From Raphanus sativus (Eukaryota > Streptophyta > Magnoliopsida > Brassicales > Brassicaceae), in the NCBI RefSeq assembly GCF_000801105.2, contig NC_079517.1, positions 7,998,001 through 8,062,000 of the forward strand: DNA of 64,000 nucleotides. The letters are read 5' to 3'. A program made the translations under genes and the position numbers. The first letter of the stretch is position 1. Every line of letters begins with the position of its first letter. Positions 12,244 to 25,110 of the stretch are shown here, one piece after another. A model generated the notes under the pieces. The model saw only the letters and a list, made by a program, of their open reading frames with translations. It searched no databases and was not told where the DNA came from.

Positions 12244-12734
12244 AATTTTACAAAAGCGAACAATTTATATTTGGTAAGGGAAGATCTATATTCTATGCAT
12301 GATATACAGTAGTAGGTGGGGTCAGAAATGGTTTAATAATAATATTTTGACTCCGCATTACTTTTAAATATGAGTTTTCTTTAGCTACTCTTCGTCGAGT
12401 GACTCGAGTCATGTATAATTAATTAAAACCGATTAAACTAATATATACAAATTGGTGTGGGAATGTTACTCTAATTCTAAAACAAATATTTTGGCGTGAA
12501 AATACATTATTTTAGGTTTTCTCTGACGAATAAATAACGGGGAAATCTAACGCCTAGCAAGATTTGACGACTGTTTTGTTTATCTTCTTTGGAACAAACG
12601 GTAACTTTTTCTCTCTCTCCTGCACGACAAACAAGGCGATCTCAAGAGGAACAGTGCCTCCGACTGCTTCTCAACGGCGTCTCATCAGACGTCGGCTTTT
12701 CGCCGAGTCCTCGCCCTCCACTCAGTCAAGCAAG

Positions 12735-14669
12735 ATGAAAAAGAAGAAACCCAAGAAATCTCCGTCAAAATCGCCGCCCAATTCTCAATCGCCACCGCCT
12801 CCGAAGATCCCTTCGACGGAGAAGCAGATCCCCCCGACAGAAAATCGAAGTCTTGATGCCTCCATGGTTGTTTCCGATGCTCCAATCGACCCTATGGCCG
12901 AAAGGGATGCTCAACAACCTGCGGAAATCAAAGATTCGCAGCCTCCTCCGAAGTTACCTTCAACGGAGGTTCCAAACTCTTCCGGGAAAACCCAGCTCCT
13001 CGTTGAAACCAAGGTCGTTTCTGACGCTCCTATCGTCTCCCAAGCCGAAAAGGAAGCTCAACAATCTGGTGCCGACAGGCTGAGCTCCGACAACCTGAAA
13101 CCCAGTCCGACCAAGACAGTGATCGATACCTCGGTGTCAGATCCATCTAAGGAAGGTCACGGGCTCCAGTATGTTCCCATAGAGCCTCACACGGGAAAAT
13201 TCCCTTTAACCGAGGGTCTAGAGGCCAATATGTCTCCTCAAGTAGCTTTTGCTGACGCCAAGATGATCTCTTTGAGCTCGCAAGATGCAAATGTTGCGCT
13301 TGTACCCGCAGGTGCTAATTCAATGGTAGCGGCTGAGCCTGCTCTCTCTGTTCAGGATGAGGTCAAGATCGCAGATAAGGTTACTGATCAAAACCCCTCT
13401 GCAGAGTCGAAGCTCAAAGATCCTACAGACACTTGGTGTGCTCACGCCAAAGGCCTAGGCAAGCGCCTATCCAAGAAGGGAGAAGCCTTCACTTTACCTT
13501 CAGGAGAAGTCTGCATCAACATCCCAAACTCGGTGATAGAAAAACACAGGAAATCATGGGAACCGTTTGTCATGGGCCAGTTCTACTCGGATCCTCCTTC
13601 TCAGGGAACCCTGCATAATATTGTAAATGGCATTTGGAGCAAGAATTACCGTGATATCGCAGTCTCAAAAATGGAGGGTTTTGCGTTTCTCTTCCGTATA
13701 CCAAACGCAGCTACAAGGCAGAGGGTCATCAACCAGGGTCTCTGGCAGATTGAAGGTCAAACCATGTTTGTGGACAAGTGGGAACCGGGAGTTACTCCGT
13801 CAAAGCCGGAACTCACTTCTGCTCCAATCTGGTTATAACTCAGGAAGGTTCCACTCCATTTCTTCAACGAAGATGGGTTAGAGCGCATAGCAAGTTTAGT
13901 GGGTCACCCGAAGTACCTTCACCCTCAGACAAAAAACAAGTCTAACCTGGAGGTTGCCAAGGTATACACTATTATTGACCCTAGGAAACCACTCCCGGAA
14001 GCCGTCAACGTCAAGTTCGATTCAGGAGAGATTTGTAGAATCCTGGTGTGCAGCCTGTGGATGCCACCGGTCTGTGACTTGTGTAAAGAAATCGGTCACT
14101 CCTCCAAACGCTGCCCTTCCATTGCTAAGTTCTGCGCGCATTGTAACTCGAAGGAGCATGTGATTGCCAAATGCCCTCTACGTCCAAAGGAGGAGCAAAC
14201 TGGAAGGAAAACAAGAAGAGGTAGATCTAAGGAGAAGGTGAAGGATAAAGACAAGGCCAAGCAACAATGGAGGGAGATTGTTCCAACTCTTACAAATCCT
14301 ACAGATCCAGAGACAGTTGTTGATCAGGCTAAGGAAGTTTCTGGGAACCCCGCTCCAACCCTTCAAAAGGAGATAGTGCGAACAGAGATCAGTCAGCAGT
14401 CTAAACTGGGAACAGAGAAGGACAAGGTAATAGGAGAGTCTAATGCATCTCCTTACTATCTTCGGTCTGTCAGTCCGAGGAAGGGGTCAGCTTCTCCAAA
14501 ATCATCAAACTCTGAATTGCAGCCAGACTCATCTGACGTGGATACATCGGACTCAGACTTGGAAGAGGGTGAGCTCAGCATGTATGATCAGGGGTTCGAG
14601 ACTGTACGGTACAAAAAGAAGTTCTCAGGTCAGAAAGGAAACCGGGACAAGGGCCCCAAATCCACATAA
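12735..14669 (+). pseudogene. LINE ORF1, Gag-like zinc-knuckle protein, one nonsense codon
   Basis: L1-type ORF1 proteins coat the element RNA and chaperone nucleic acid during retrotransposition. The first plausible ATG is at 12735, opening with a lysine-rich stretch. A proline- and acidic-rich N-terminal half is followed by a DUF4283-like region (about 13430-13840). Two CCHC zinc knuckles then follow, CDLCKEIGHSSKRC and CAHCNSKEHVIAKC, near 14070-14170. A TAA at 13836-13838 interrupts APIWL/LRKVPLHFF; the frame is identical on both sides, so a single CAA-to-TAA change would explain it. A serine- and aspartate-rich tail ends at 14669, five bases before the ORF2 ATG. Without the stop the protein would be about 644 aa. 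Confidence 0.82.
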
Positions 14670-14674
14670 TTTTT

Positions 14675-17600
14675 ATGTCGCACGACATTTTTTGCTGGAA
14701 CATACGCGGATTAAATAAATATAGCCACCGCAGCGGATTAAGGAAATGGTTTAGGAAAAATTCACCCCTTTTTGGTGGTGTCCTGGAGACTCACGTCAAG
14801 CAACCCAAGATAAGTAAGTTCGTGCCTCAGCTCTTTCCGGGCTGGTCTTCTGAAGACAATTACGGTTTCTCGCCTTTGGAAAAAATTTGGCTGGTTTGGC
14901 ATCCTTCTCTTCTAGTCAACATCATCTCAAAGTCCTTGCAAATGATTACAGCGGAAGTGACTTGGCCTTCTTCCACTCCTTCAAGGTTCTTCATTTCGGT
15001 CATTTATGCATCAAACGACCCAAATGAAAGGTCAGCTCTCTGGGCAGAAATTCAGACTCTTGAAGCATCTCATCACTTAGACTCCAAACCCTGGCTGATG
15101 GTGGGGGATTTTAATCAAATCCGAGACCCCTCCGAGCACTCAAAACCGCCAACTCTGAACATGGACAAGAGGATAAGGGAATTCAATCAGTATCTATCTG
15201 ATGCAAGTTTGGAGGATCTGAATTTTAGAGGTACCACTTTTACTTGGTGGAACAAGCAAAAGCGCTCCCCTTTGGCAAAGAAACTGGACAGGTGCCTAGT
15301 AAATGATTAGTGGTACAACACCTTCCCGTCCTCGGTGGCTTTCTTCGGCAGTCCAGAATTCTCTGATCACGCTGCCATCTTGATCACCCTCGACCCTCAA
15401 AAGATAAGATCAAAAAAACCCTTCCGTTTTTATAATTTAATTCTTCAGAATCCAGATTTTCTTCCTACTATTTGTGCTAGCTGGTTTTCGTTTAATGTAA
15501 CAGGCTCAGCGATGTTCCGGGTTGCGCAGAAGCTCAAGCTGTTAAAGAAAGTGATCCGTGATTTTAGCAGGCTTAATTATTCGGGGATTGAGAAGAAAAC
15601 TGCTCAGGCTCATGAGAATTTGATTCAGGCTCAGGTGCTGACGCTTACATCCCCAACACCAGTCAATGCTGAACGGGAGCTTCAGGCGCTTCATGAGTGG
15701 GAAGAGCTGTCTACTGCAGAGGCTGCTTTCTTCTTCCAGAGATCCCGTATTAACTGGCTCTCGTTTGGTGATGGGAGCACATCTCTCTTCCACAGATACG
15801 ATGCATCCAGACAGGCTATAAACCATATACATTTTCTTCTATCGGACTCTGGCGAGCGTATAGAATCACAATCGGGGATTCAAAAGCTGTGCGTTGATTA
15901 TTTTTCGGAGCTGCTAGGAGGCCAGGTCACGCCACCAATGTTTGTGCAGAGCGACTTGGACATTCTCTTCGATTTCAAGTGCTCCGAGGACCAGGTACTG
16001 GCTTTCAGGAAAGGCTTCTCAGACTCAGAGATAAGAGAGGCTTTTTTCACCCTCCCCAAGAACAAAACGGGAGGGCCGGACGGTTATTCTGCGGAATTCT
16101 TCACAGCCTCCTGGTCTATCATCGGAACAGAAGTCACAGAAACAGTAAAAGAATTTTTTCGTTCAGGAAAGTTACTCAAGCAATGGAACTCCGCGAACCT
16201 GGTCTTAATTCCGAAAAAGAAAAATGCCTCCCTGCCCTCTGACTTCAGACCAATCTCCTGCCTAAACACGATTTATAAAGTCATCTCAAAGCTGCTGGCT
16301 TCTCGTCTAAAAGCGATCTTGCCTCTCATGATCTCTAAGTCACAGTCTGCGTTTCTGCCAGGCCGGCTATTAGCTGAGAATGTGCTCCTAGCGACTGATC
16401 TCGTCAATGGATACAACACGCAGAATGTGTCTCCGAGGGGTATGTTGAAGGTGGATCTGAGGAAAGCCTTCGACTGTGTGCGCTGGGATTTCGTTCTAGC
16501 CTCCCTGCGAGCTCTTGCAATTCCTGAAACCTACATCATGCTCATCAAAGAATGCCTCTCCACCTCCTCCTTCTCTGTCTCGGTTAACGGAGTGTCGGGT
16601 GGGTTCTTTACGAGTTCCAAAGGCATCCGACAGGGTGACCCGTTATCACCATATCTCTTCGTCCTCGCAATGGAATGCCTGTCCCGTCTACTCCTATCTC
16701 GCTATGAAGCTGGCACCATTGGTTACCATCCAAGAACGGAAGACCTAAAGATCTCTCATCTCATGTTTGCCGACGATGTTATGATTTTCTTCAACGGTAC
16801 GAGCAACAGTCTCCACGGTATCTCGGAATGTTTAGACGATTTCGCCTCTTGGTCGGGTCTCTATATGAACAACGCTAAGACAGAGTTATTCATCTCGGGT
16901 GTAGACCAAAGTGAAACCATTGCTATCAGCTACGGTTTCCCCTATGGTAAGCTCCCGATCAGATATCTCGGTCTCCCTTTGATGAGCAGGAAGCTCAAGA
17001 TCTCAGAGTACTCTCCCCTAATGCTCAAAATAGGCGCGAGCTTTCACTCCTGGTCAGTCAAGCTACTAACATATGCTGGTCGACTTCAACTTCTAAAGAC
17101 TGTCATCTTCGGAACGGTCACCTTCTGGACATCGGCATTCATCCTGCCAAAAGGTTGCATTAAGGCCATTGAATCTCTCTGCTCCCGGTATCTTTGGTCA
17201 GGAAACATAGAGAAGAGAAGCATCGCCAAGATCGCATGGAGTACTGTCTGCTTACCGAAAAATGAAGGGGGACTTGGCCTTAGAAACCTCATGATATGGA
17301 ATCAAGTGATGTGCCTTAAGTTTATATGGCTTCTTCTCTCAAAGGCGCCTTCTTTATGGGTTGACTGGCACCAAAATATTCATCTTAACAGTCAATCTTT
17401 CTGGACAATCACTGCTTCTTCCTCTGACTCCTGGGCATGGCAGAAGCTCTTGCAGCTTAGACCTCTTGCACTTCAGTTCTGTAAATCCCACCTGGGTAAT
17501 GGCAAATCAACTAGTTTCTGGTTTGATGTGTGGTCACCACTTGGACAGCTGATAGAGTACATTGGACCGGCAGGTTCGCGAGCACTTCGAATAAGAGAAA

Positions 17601-18311
17601 ACGCCCATGTAGCTGACGCTATCACCGGTTCAAATTGGTCCTTGCCTCACCCTCGTTCGCAAATGGAAGTTGACTTACATGCTTTTCTTACAACTATTGA
17701 TTTGCCTTTGCCTATTGATGTTGATGATAAATATGTTTGGGTAGCTGGTGATTCAAACTGTTTTGATTTCAGGTCCTCCTCCACATGGGACGTTCTCAGA
17801 TCGAGGCAGATATCAAAAACTGGGTGGACGTGGTTTGGTTTAAAGGTGCAATCCCCAAGCATAGTTTTAACATGTGGATCGCTAATTACGATCGGATGCC
17901 GACGAGGTCTAGGCTCGTAGCTTGGGGGTTACCAATATCAGCGGCATGCCCTCTCTGTTCTAACTTCGATGAAACAAGGGATCATCTACTCCTCTCCTGT
18001 GCTTACAGTCTTGCTATCTGGCGGGAGGTCTTCAGCAGATGCCAACCGCCGGTGGGAGCTTTCACCAACTGGTCTGAGCTCCTATCTTGGATCAGAGCTG
18101 CAACGTCAAGGAGACTCTCTCTGTTAAGGAAGATTGCGACTGAGGCTGTGGTTTACCACATATGGAAACAGAGAAACAATATGGTGCATAATCAGCAACT
18201 AATCCCCCTGCAACCGTGTTCAATAACATTGATAAGGAGATTCGAAACATAATCTCGGCTAGAAGGAGCAGGAAGCTTTCTGATTCACTAATGGTCATTT
18301 GGTTGAGATAG
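14675..18311 (+). pseudogene. LINE ORF2, endonuclease-reverse transcriptase, disrupted
   Basis: The enzyme nicks target DNA and copies element RNA from the nick. It starts MSHDIFCWNIRGLNK at 14675. The apurinic-type endonuclease domain contains GDFNQI near residue 143. A TAG at 15308-15310 interrupts the frame; reading resumes in the same frame with SDHAAILITL. Reverse transcriptase follows, with SAFLPGRLLAENVL, GIRQGDPLSPYLF and the catalytic FADD (about 16767). Near 17812-17822 one base is gained or lost. The zf-RVT region with CPLCSNFDETRDHLLLSC lies in the next frame. A second shift at a C run near 18206 restores an ending at TAG 18309-18311. No RNase H domain is visible, unlike the LINE at 60197-62963. 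Confidence 0.85.
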
Positions 18312-18472
18312 TTAGTGAGATGTGGTTATGAGTATGTAATCTTGTGGTTCTGCCTGTTTTTTATTTCTTTTTTGCCAGGGAGATCGAGAACTAAGTTAGT
18401 TCTTTGTAACAATTTTCATTCATTTTATGATATTTACAGCTTTAGCAAAAAAAAAAAAAAAAAATTTGACGA

Positions 18473-18879
18473 TAATTAGTTTGGTGGGCTGATCTGGTAC
18501 TATATTGAATTTATTTTTCTGTAAAAACAATGACGAGCAAGTTGGGTACTATCTGATACCAATCTGAACATTCATACCTTCGCACGATAACAGAGATTGA
18601 TACGTTTTACCGAATTTTCAAATCTCATAGTTGCCAACTTGTTCTCATCTTTTGATTTTCTTCTTCCGGATTTGTGTCTTATTACTAAATAGTAAATAAT
18701 ACAGTATTAGATAGGATGCTCAGTACTCACACTTCTATTCGCGTTGCTGAGACGTGTAAATATGATTAAATCCAAAAACACACACAGATCTGTTACACAA
18801 CCGTACTTCTTTTAAAATGTCTCCAATGCAGATTATTACTCCGTTTAAACCGAACTAAATTTTATGTAAATTTAAATAT
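18473..18879. other. AT-rich spacer between the LINE and the tandem duplication
   Basis: No gene or element recognised in about 400 bp. Confidence 0.5.
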
Positions 18880-19424
18880 CTAATCTATTAATTTAGGGAT
18901 TATCTACTATTTGAAGTTATCATTTAAATTTTGGACTCTTTCATAGTTGTTGTTAGAATATATCATGTCTCCTATACAATACAACCTACCAACTTAAATT
19001 AAACCAAATCTTAACCAACATAGATTAGTTAAACCTAACCAGTAACACTTTTATAATATTTTTGGTTAATCTCTTAATATAATTAGATCATATAAAACTG
19101 AACCACTTTTAAATCAACGAGTTTCATATCATTCCAGACATAAGAAAAAAAATATCCGACTCATTTACAACGTAAGTATACAAAGACCGTGTATGCTTAT
19201 GCTCATTGATCTTCCAAAAACCAAATAATTGTGGCATAAACCAACATAGGCTCATGTTCGTATCACTAACTTTACTTCCATATATTTACTCTTCACCTAC
19301 ATCATATCACAACATACACAGTTCTGCAAGAACATGATTTTTTTTTGTTCAAACAACCAAATAATGGTGGCATATGGTCAGTAGATTTTTTAAATATGTT
19401 TTTTATATATTACATTTTACGAGA

Positions 19425-19478
19425 CTATGTGTATAAGTTTTTTTTTTTTGAAAAAAGACATAACTATGTGTATAAGTT
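19425..19478 (-). mobile_element. Micro-retroposon with 16-bp TSD (copy 1)
   Basis: ACTATGTGTATAAGTT occurs at 19425-19440 and 19463-19478, flanking a 22-bp insert that begins with nine T. The same structure recurs at 22045-22098 through the tandem duplication, so it predates that event. Confidence 0.6.
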
Positions 19479-19717
19479 AAAAGGTAAAAAGTGTGACAAG
19501 ACAAATTATTATACTAAAAATGAAAGAAGATTAAATACAAACTAATAACAAGTACAACACAAATTATAACACTATTAAATTCTATATATATTTAATAAAA
19601 TATTATATATATGTCTAATATGTATATATATATAAATGTTACACAAAATATATATAATATTATATACATATATTATATATACCATATATTATTAATTAAA
19701 ATTTGACAAATCAATTT

Positions 19718-19745
19718 CCGCCCTTTAGGGCGGGTCCTAATCTAG
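19718..19745 (+). mobile_element. Helitron 3' terminus (copy 1)
   Basis: The hairpin CCGCCCTTTAGGGCGG (19718-19733) is followed 12 bases later by CTAG and then T. This is the canonical plant Helitron 3' end, inserted before a T. The matching 5' TC end could not be fixed. The AT-rich sequence upstream is probably part of the element. Confidence 0.65.
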
Positions 19746-19884
19746 TTTAGTTACTTGAAACATTAATGTTTACACAGACTAATTTTTATGTAAATTTAAA
19801 TATTTAGTTTTACATTATTCATTTTTACATAATTGGATAATACTATATTAATTAATACTATATGATATGTCTTCGGAAATAAAC

Positions 19885-19925
19885 AGAGTTGCGAAGGTTG
19901 ACAAAAAAAAATAGAACTGCGAAGG
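19885..19925 (+). mobile_element. Micro-retroposon TTGAC plus poly(A) (copy 1; also at 22505-22545)
   Basis: AGAGTTGCGAAGG (19885-19897) and AGAACTGCGAAGG (19913-19925) flank a 15-bp insert of TTGAC, nine A and T. The repeats differ at two positions, so this is an older event than those with perfect repeats. The tandem duplication carries a second copy 2,620 bp downstream. Confidence 0.5.
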
Positions 19926-20273
19926 GACAATGCCACAGTGTAACATGTCTGCGTGAAGAAGAACAAAAACTATTCTAGAATTTATAATGTTTCCATCTTG
20001 AAATATGGTCCATATTATAGTATATATGCTTCGTCCGGATATGCTGTGAAAAATGCTAGCACTTTATTTTCAAACTGTGGCCTACAAAGAAAGAGAACAA
20101 AAGTATTTTATTTTGTGAATTTAGAGACTTTGGAAATCTATGTTTAATTGCAAAATAATTGTTTCTTTGGCTATGGCATAAAACCAGTGGCGAAGTCAGA
20201 CGAAGTTTTTATGGGAGTCAATCTTATAATTAACTTAACATATTAACATAGATCATAAGTAGGAGCACCCTTA

Positions 20274-20568
20274 GACGATCTCCAACCCAACTCTATTTTC
20301 TCTTTTATAATTTCCACAAAAATAGAGTAACTCCATTATAGAATAAATTTTGCTCTAATGGTTTACTGTATAAAAAGGTTACTCAATTTTTGTGGAGAAA
20401 ATAGAGTAAAACCATTATTTCACTCCAAATATGAGTGAAATAATTGTTTTACTTTATTTTCTCCACAAAAATAGAATAATTTTTTATAAAGTAAATCATT
20501 TGAGCAAAATGTTATTCTATTTTTGTAAGAATTATAGAAGAGAAAATAGAGTGTCATTAGAGATGCTC
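20274..20568. mobile_element. Tourist/PIF-type MITE (copy 1)
   Basis: TTA lies on both sides (20271-20273 and 20569-20571). The left end GACGATCTCCAACCCAAC pairs with the reverse-complemented right end GAGCATCTCTAATGACAC, and homology continues inward through CTCTATTTTCTCT. The 295-bp interior folds repeatedly on itself and codes for nothing. The 3-bp TTA duplication fits PIF/Harbinger. Confidence 0.7.
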
Positions 20569-22044
20569 TTAACGGTGAGTACTTTTATCCAAATTATATT
20601 AATATTTAAATGTACTTGAATTATTAAATTTTGTTTTAATAAGTGTTTAAAAGTTGAACCAATTATAATGGTACAGATGGCATAGGAGTTTTGTAAAGTT
20701 CCAAAATCACTTTGTCTAAGATACTTTCATCTCTCTTTTCTAATTTTTGTAATTAGTTTCTTTTCTTTTAAACTAAGAAACTATATATGAGTATAATCCA
20801 ATGGAACTGTTTCGGGACGCGGATCTATTCAAGTTTTGGGTTTTTAGAATCAAAATTTTAGTCTCATTCAGATATCTTTAAATATTGGTTCGGATTCGGT
20901 TAGGATATTTACGATTTCGGTCCAGATTCGGACAATCCATTTAAATTATTTTTAAAATTTTATAATCCATTATATACTTTAAATTGCTTAAAATATATAA
21001 ACAAAATAATATATTACATATAATTTGAATAACATATGTCAAAATACCTAAATTTAACATATAAATTGGTTTTGTTTAAATATTTGGATAGAGAATCAAT
21101 AAATATTTAAAGTATTTTTGTGTTTCAAATATACTTTAATTATTTTAGACATTTATTTTTGACTATTTGTATATATTTTTAAGTATTTTGGACAGCTTAA
21201 AAGTATCATACATATTTTGGATGTTTTAATATACACTAAATCTAAAAATAAATATATAGGTATATAAATTTATTTCGGGTACATTTGGATATCCAAAATA
21301 CTTCGGTTCGGATTAATTCGGTTTTGGTTTTTTAAATACCAAAATTTTAAATTCGTTCGAATATTTAATCAATTTTAGTTCAGATTCGGTATTTTTTTTT
21401 TGATTGGATTCGAATCGGTTCTTAGAATTCAGATTTTTCTCCAGAGTCGTAGAAAAAAATATTTTACATGAAATTCACCTGGGTCAAGTGACTCACCTTC
21501 TAATCTATTAATTTAGGGATTATCTACTATTTGAAGTTATCATTTAAATTTTGGACTCTTTCATAGTTGTTGTTAGAATATATCATGTCTCCTATACAAT
21601 ACAACCTACCAACTTAAATTAAACCAAATCTTAACCAACATAGATTAGTTAAACCTAACCAGTAACACTTTTATAATATTTTTGGTTAATCTCTTAATAT
21701 AATTAGATCATATAAAACTGAACCACTTTTAAATCAACGAGTTTCATATCATTCCAGACATAAGAAAAAAAATATCCGACTCATTTACAACGTAAGTATA
21801 CAAAGACCGTGTATGCTTATGCTCATTGATCTTCCAAAAACCAAATAATTGTGGCATAAACCAACATAGGCTCATGTTCGTATCACTAACTTTACTTCCA
21901 TATATTTACTCTTCACCTACATCATATCACAACATACACAGTTCTGCAAGAACATGATTTTTTTTTGTTCAAACAACCAAATAATGGTGGCATATGGTCA
22001 GTAGATTTTTTAAATATGTTTTTTATATATTACATTTTACGAGA

Positions 22045-22098
22045 CTATGTGTATAAGTTTTTTTTTTTTGAAAAAAGACATAACTATGTGTATAAGTT
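22045..22098 (-). mobile_element. Micro-retroposon with 16-bp TSD (copy 2)
   Basis: Duplicate of the structure at 19425-19478, carried along by the 2.62-kb tandem duplication rather than by a second insertion. Confidence 0.6.
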
Positions 22099-22337
22099 AA
22101 AAGGTAAAAAGTGTGACAAGACAAATTATTATACTAAAAATGAAAGAAGATTAAATACAAACTAATAACAAGTACAACACAAATTATAACACTATTAAAT
22201 TCTATATATATTTAATAAAATATTATATATATGTCTAATATGTATATATATATAAATGTTACACAAAATATATATAATATTATATACATATATTATATAT
22301 ACCATATATTATTAATTAAAATTTGACAAATCAATTT

Positions 22338-22365
22338 CCGCCCTTTAGGGCGGGTCCTAATCTAG
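22338..22365 (+). mobile_element. Helitron 3' terminus (copy 2)
   Basis: Duplicate of the terminus at 19718-19745, inside copy 2 of the tandem duplication. Confidence 0.65.
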
Positions 22366-22893
22366 TTTAGTTACTTGAAACATTAATGTTTACACAGACT
22401 AATTTTTATGTAAATTTAAATATTTAGTTTTACATTATTCATTTTTACATAATTGGATAATACTATATTAATTAATACTATATGATATGTCTTCGGAAAT
22501 AAACAGAGTTGCGAAGGTTGACAAAAAAAAATAGAACTGCGAAGGGACAATGCCACAGTGTAACATGTCTGCGTGAAGAAGAACAAAAACTATTCTAGAA
22601 TTTATAATGTTTCCATCTTGAAATATGGTCCATATTATAGTATATATGCTTCGTCCGGATATGCTGTGAAAAATGCTAGCACTTTATTTTCAAACTGTGG
22701 CCTACAAAGAAAGAGAACAAAAGTATTTTATTTTGTGAATTTAGAGACTTTGGAAATCTATGTTTAATTGCAAAATAATTGTTTCTTTGGCTATGGCATA
22801 AAACCAGTGGCGAAGTCAGACGAAGTTTTTATGGGAGTCAATCTTATAATTAACTTAACATATTAACATAGATCATAAGTAGGAGCACCCTTA

Positions 22894-23188
22894 GACGATC
22901 TCCAACCCAACTCTATTTTCTCTTTTATAATTTCCACAAAAATAGAGTAACTCCATTATAGAATAAATTTTGCTCTAATGGTTTACTGTATAAAAAGGTT
23001 ACTCAATTTTTGTGGAGAAAATAGAGTAAAACCATTATTTCACTCCAAATATGAGTGAAATAATTGTTTTACTTTATTTTCTCCACAAAAATAGAATAAT
23101 TTTTTATAAAGTAAATCATTTGAGCAAAATGTTATTCTATTTTTGTAAGAATTATAGAAGAGAAAATAGAGTGTCATTAGAGATGCTC
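22894..23188. mobile_element. Tourist/PIF-type MITE (copy 2)
   Basis: Copy of the MITE at 20274-20568, duplicated with the 2.62-kb unit. Confidence 0.7.
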
Positions 23189-24121
23189 TTAACGGTGAGT
23201 ACTTTTATCCAAATTATATTAATATTTAAATGTACTTGAATTATTAAATTTTGTTTTAATAAGTGTTTAAAAGTTGAACCAATTATAATGGTACAGATGG
23301 CATAGGAGTTTTTGTAAAGTTCCAAAATCACTTTGTCTAAGATACTTTCATCTCTCTTTTCTAATTTTTGTAATTAGTTTCTTTTCTTTTAAACTAAGAA
23401 ACTATATATGAGTATAATCCAATGGAACTGTTTCGGGACGCGGATCTATTCAAGTTTTGGGTTTTTAGAATCAAAATTTTAGTCTCATTCAGATATCTTT
23501 AAATATTGGTTCGGATTCGGTTAGGATATTTACGATTTCGGTCCAGATTCGGACAATCCATTTAAATTATTTTTAAAATTTTATAATCCATTATATACTT
23601 TAAATTGCTTAAAATATATAAACAAAATAATATATTACATATAAATTTGAATAACATATGTCAAAATACCTAAATTTAACATATAAATTGGTTTTGTTTA
23701 AATATTTGGATAGAGAATCAATAAATATTTAAAGTATTTTTTGTGTTTCAAATATACTTTAATTATTTTAGACATTTATTTTTGACTATTTGTATATATT
23801 TTTAAGTATTTTGGACAGCTTAAAAGTATCATACATATTTTGGATGTTTTAATATACACTAAATCTAAAAATAAATATATAGGTATATAAATTTATTTCG
23901 GGTACATTTGGATATCCAAAATACTTCGGTTCGGATTAATTCGGTTTTGGTTTTTTAAATACCAAAATTTTAAATTCGTTCGAATATTTAATCAATTTTA
24001 GTTCAGATTCGGTATTTTTTTTTTGATTGGATTCGAATCGGTTCTTAGAATTCAGATTTTTCTCCAGAGTCGTAGAAAAAAATATTTTACATGAAATTCA
24101 CCTGGGTCAAGTGACTCACCT

Positions 24122-24933
24122 CCTATAGAGCAGCCTCTCCCAGTGCATAAAACATGAAATCACATCGTTTGTTTTCTTGTTTAACACTCAGTGCTTTTTA
24201 ATATATCAATTATCACATGTTTTTGGGCGTCATTAAACATTAATAGAACTATTTAAAATCTTTGTAAATTTAACAACATATATAAATTTGTGCGTGTACC
24301 ATAGTGTTCGAGAAAAACTTGAAAAACAATTTGGAAATCCTTACCTCAAAAGAGGAGACCGCCACACTGTACGCATTTCCATGTAATGTTTTCTATTGGT
24401 TCTTTCATCAATTATACAGTATCAATTGCCGTCAAAAAAAAAAAAAAAAAAATCGGACCAAATCCAGCACTCTTTTGTACAAAATATTCCATCCTCAAGC
24501 TCATGGATTTATGACTATTAAAAATATCACCACTACACCCTTTTTTTTGTTATAGACATTAGACTTGGTTGATTATCATTTTAATACCTTTTTGTTGGGT
24601 CAAGGATTATATTAACATGTTATAACAACAAAATGCAATCAATTGTTATTGATTGTCTTTGACCCAAACTCAAATCTGAAATTTAGGTTTCTGTAGAGAA
24701 TTTTTGGCTGGTTGGTTTACTTTTAAAAAAAAAAATTCAGTTGAGTTAATTTACATATTATATAGTTTTGTTTGTTTAAAAAAAACATAAGATAATACTT
24801 CTATGTTTTCTAAACAAATGATATGAGATTTTTTTATAGAAAAGATTAAAAAAATATCAAACAAGTACATGTTTTTCAAATGTGATTTGGCAATCACAAA
24901 CTTAAATGTAATATCAAACAAGTACATGTAAAG

Positions 24934-24984
<51 letters not shown>

Positions 24985-25110
24985 CAACTAGTATGTTTTA
25001 AATTTTGTAAAACACTTAGTAAAATGTACATGAAAACATACATGTAAATTTGAAAGATTAGTTGTTTTGTGTGTTAAGAGTCACTTGTTCATGTATACAC
25101 ACATTACTTA
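24122..25110. other. AT-rich intergenic DNA with a TA microsatellite
   Basis: No gene is recognised. It holds an A run near 24427-24445, a (TA)n run at about 24939-24981, and a 20-bp motif repeated at about 24856 and 24910. Confidence 0.6.

Larger units (their letters stand above)
11014..12570. other. CKX5 upstream region and left flank of the LINE
   Basis: No coding gene is seen. It holds the candidate CKX5 TATA box, a cluster of four CACGTG boxes, one micro-insertion (12206-12243) and AT-rich DNA up to the LINE insertion. Confidence 0.6.
12571..18463 (+). mobile_element. Near full-length L1-type LINE without RNase H domain
   Basis: A 5.9-kb non-LTR retrotransposon. It ends in a poly(A) tail (18447-18464) and is flanked by the short direct repeat ATTTGACGA (12562-12570 and 18464-18472). 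It carries a nucleic-acid-binding ORF1 and an endonuclease/reverse transcriptase ORF2 that ends in a zinc-binding RT-associated region, with no RNase H. One stop in ORF1, and one stop plus two single-base frame breaks in ORF2, make this copy non-autonomous. Few lesions and an almost full-length body indicate a fairly young insertion. Confidence 0.88.
18880..21499. repeat. Tandem duplication, copy 1 of a 2.62-kb unit
   Basis: The sequence from TAATCTATTAATTTAGGG at 18881 recurs at 21501, an offset of 2,620 bp, and runs to the shared ending GTGACTCACCT. I saw only three 1-base length differences between the copies. The unit contains a Helitron-like 3' end, a 295-bp MITE and two micro-insertions. 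Three short ORFs of 62-66 aa are simply duplicated and are not convincing genes. Confidence 0.95.
21500..24121. repeat. Tandem duplication, copy 2 of a 2.62-kb unit
   Basis: Direct head-to-tail copy of 18880-21499. By the right end the offset has grown to 2,623 bp through three added bases in homopolymer or near-homopolymer runs. The junction shows little or no extra sequence. Confidence 0.95.

Noticed and set aside
19345..20619. Three ORFs of 62-66 aa, repeated at 21965-23239
   Set aside because: They are identical only because of the 2.62-kb tandem duplication and overlap AT-rich DNA, a micro-insertion and a MITE.
24751..24987. 78-aa ORF rich in isoleucine and tyrosine
   Set aside because: It is a translation of the TA microsatellite.
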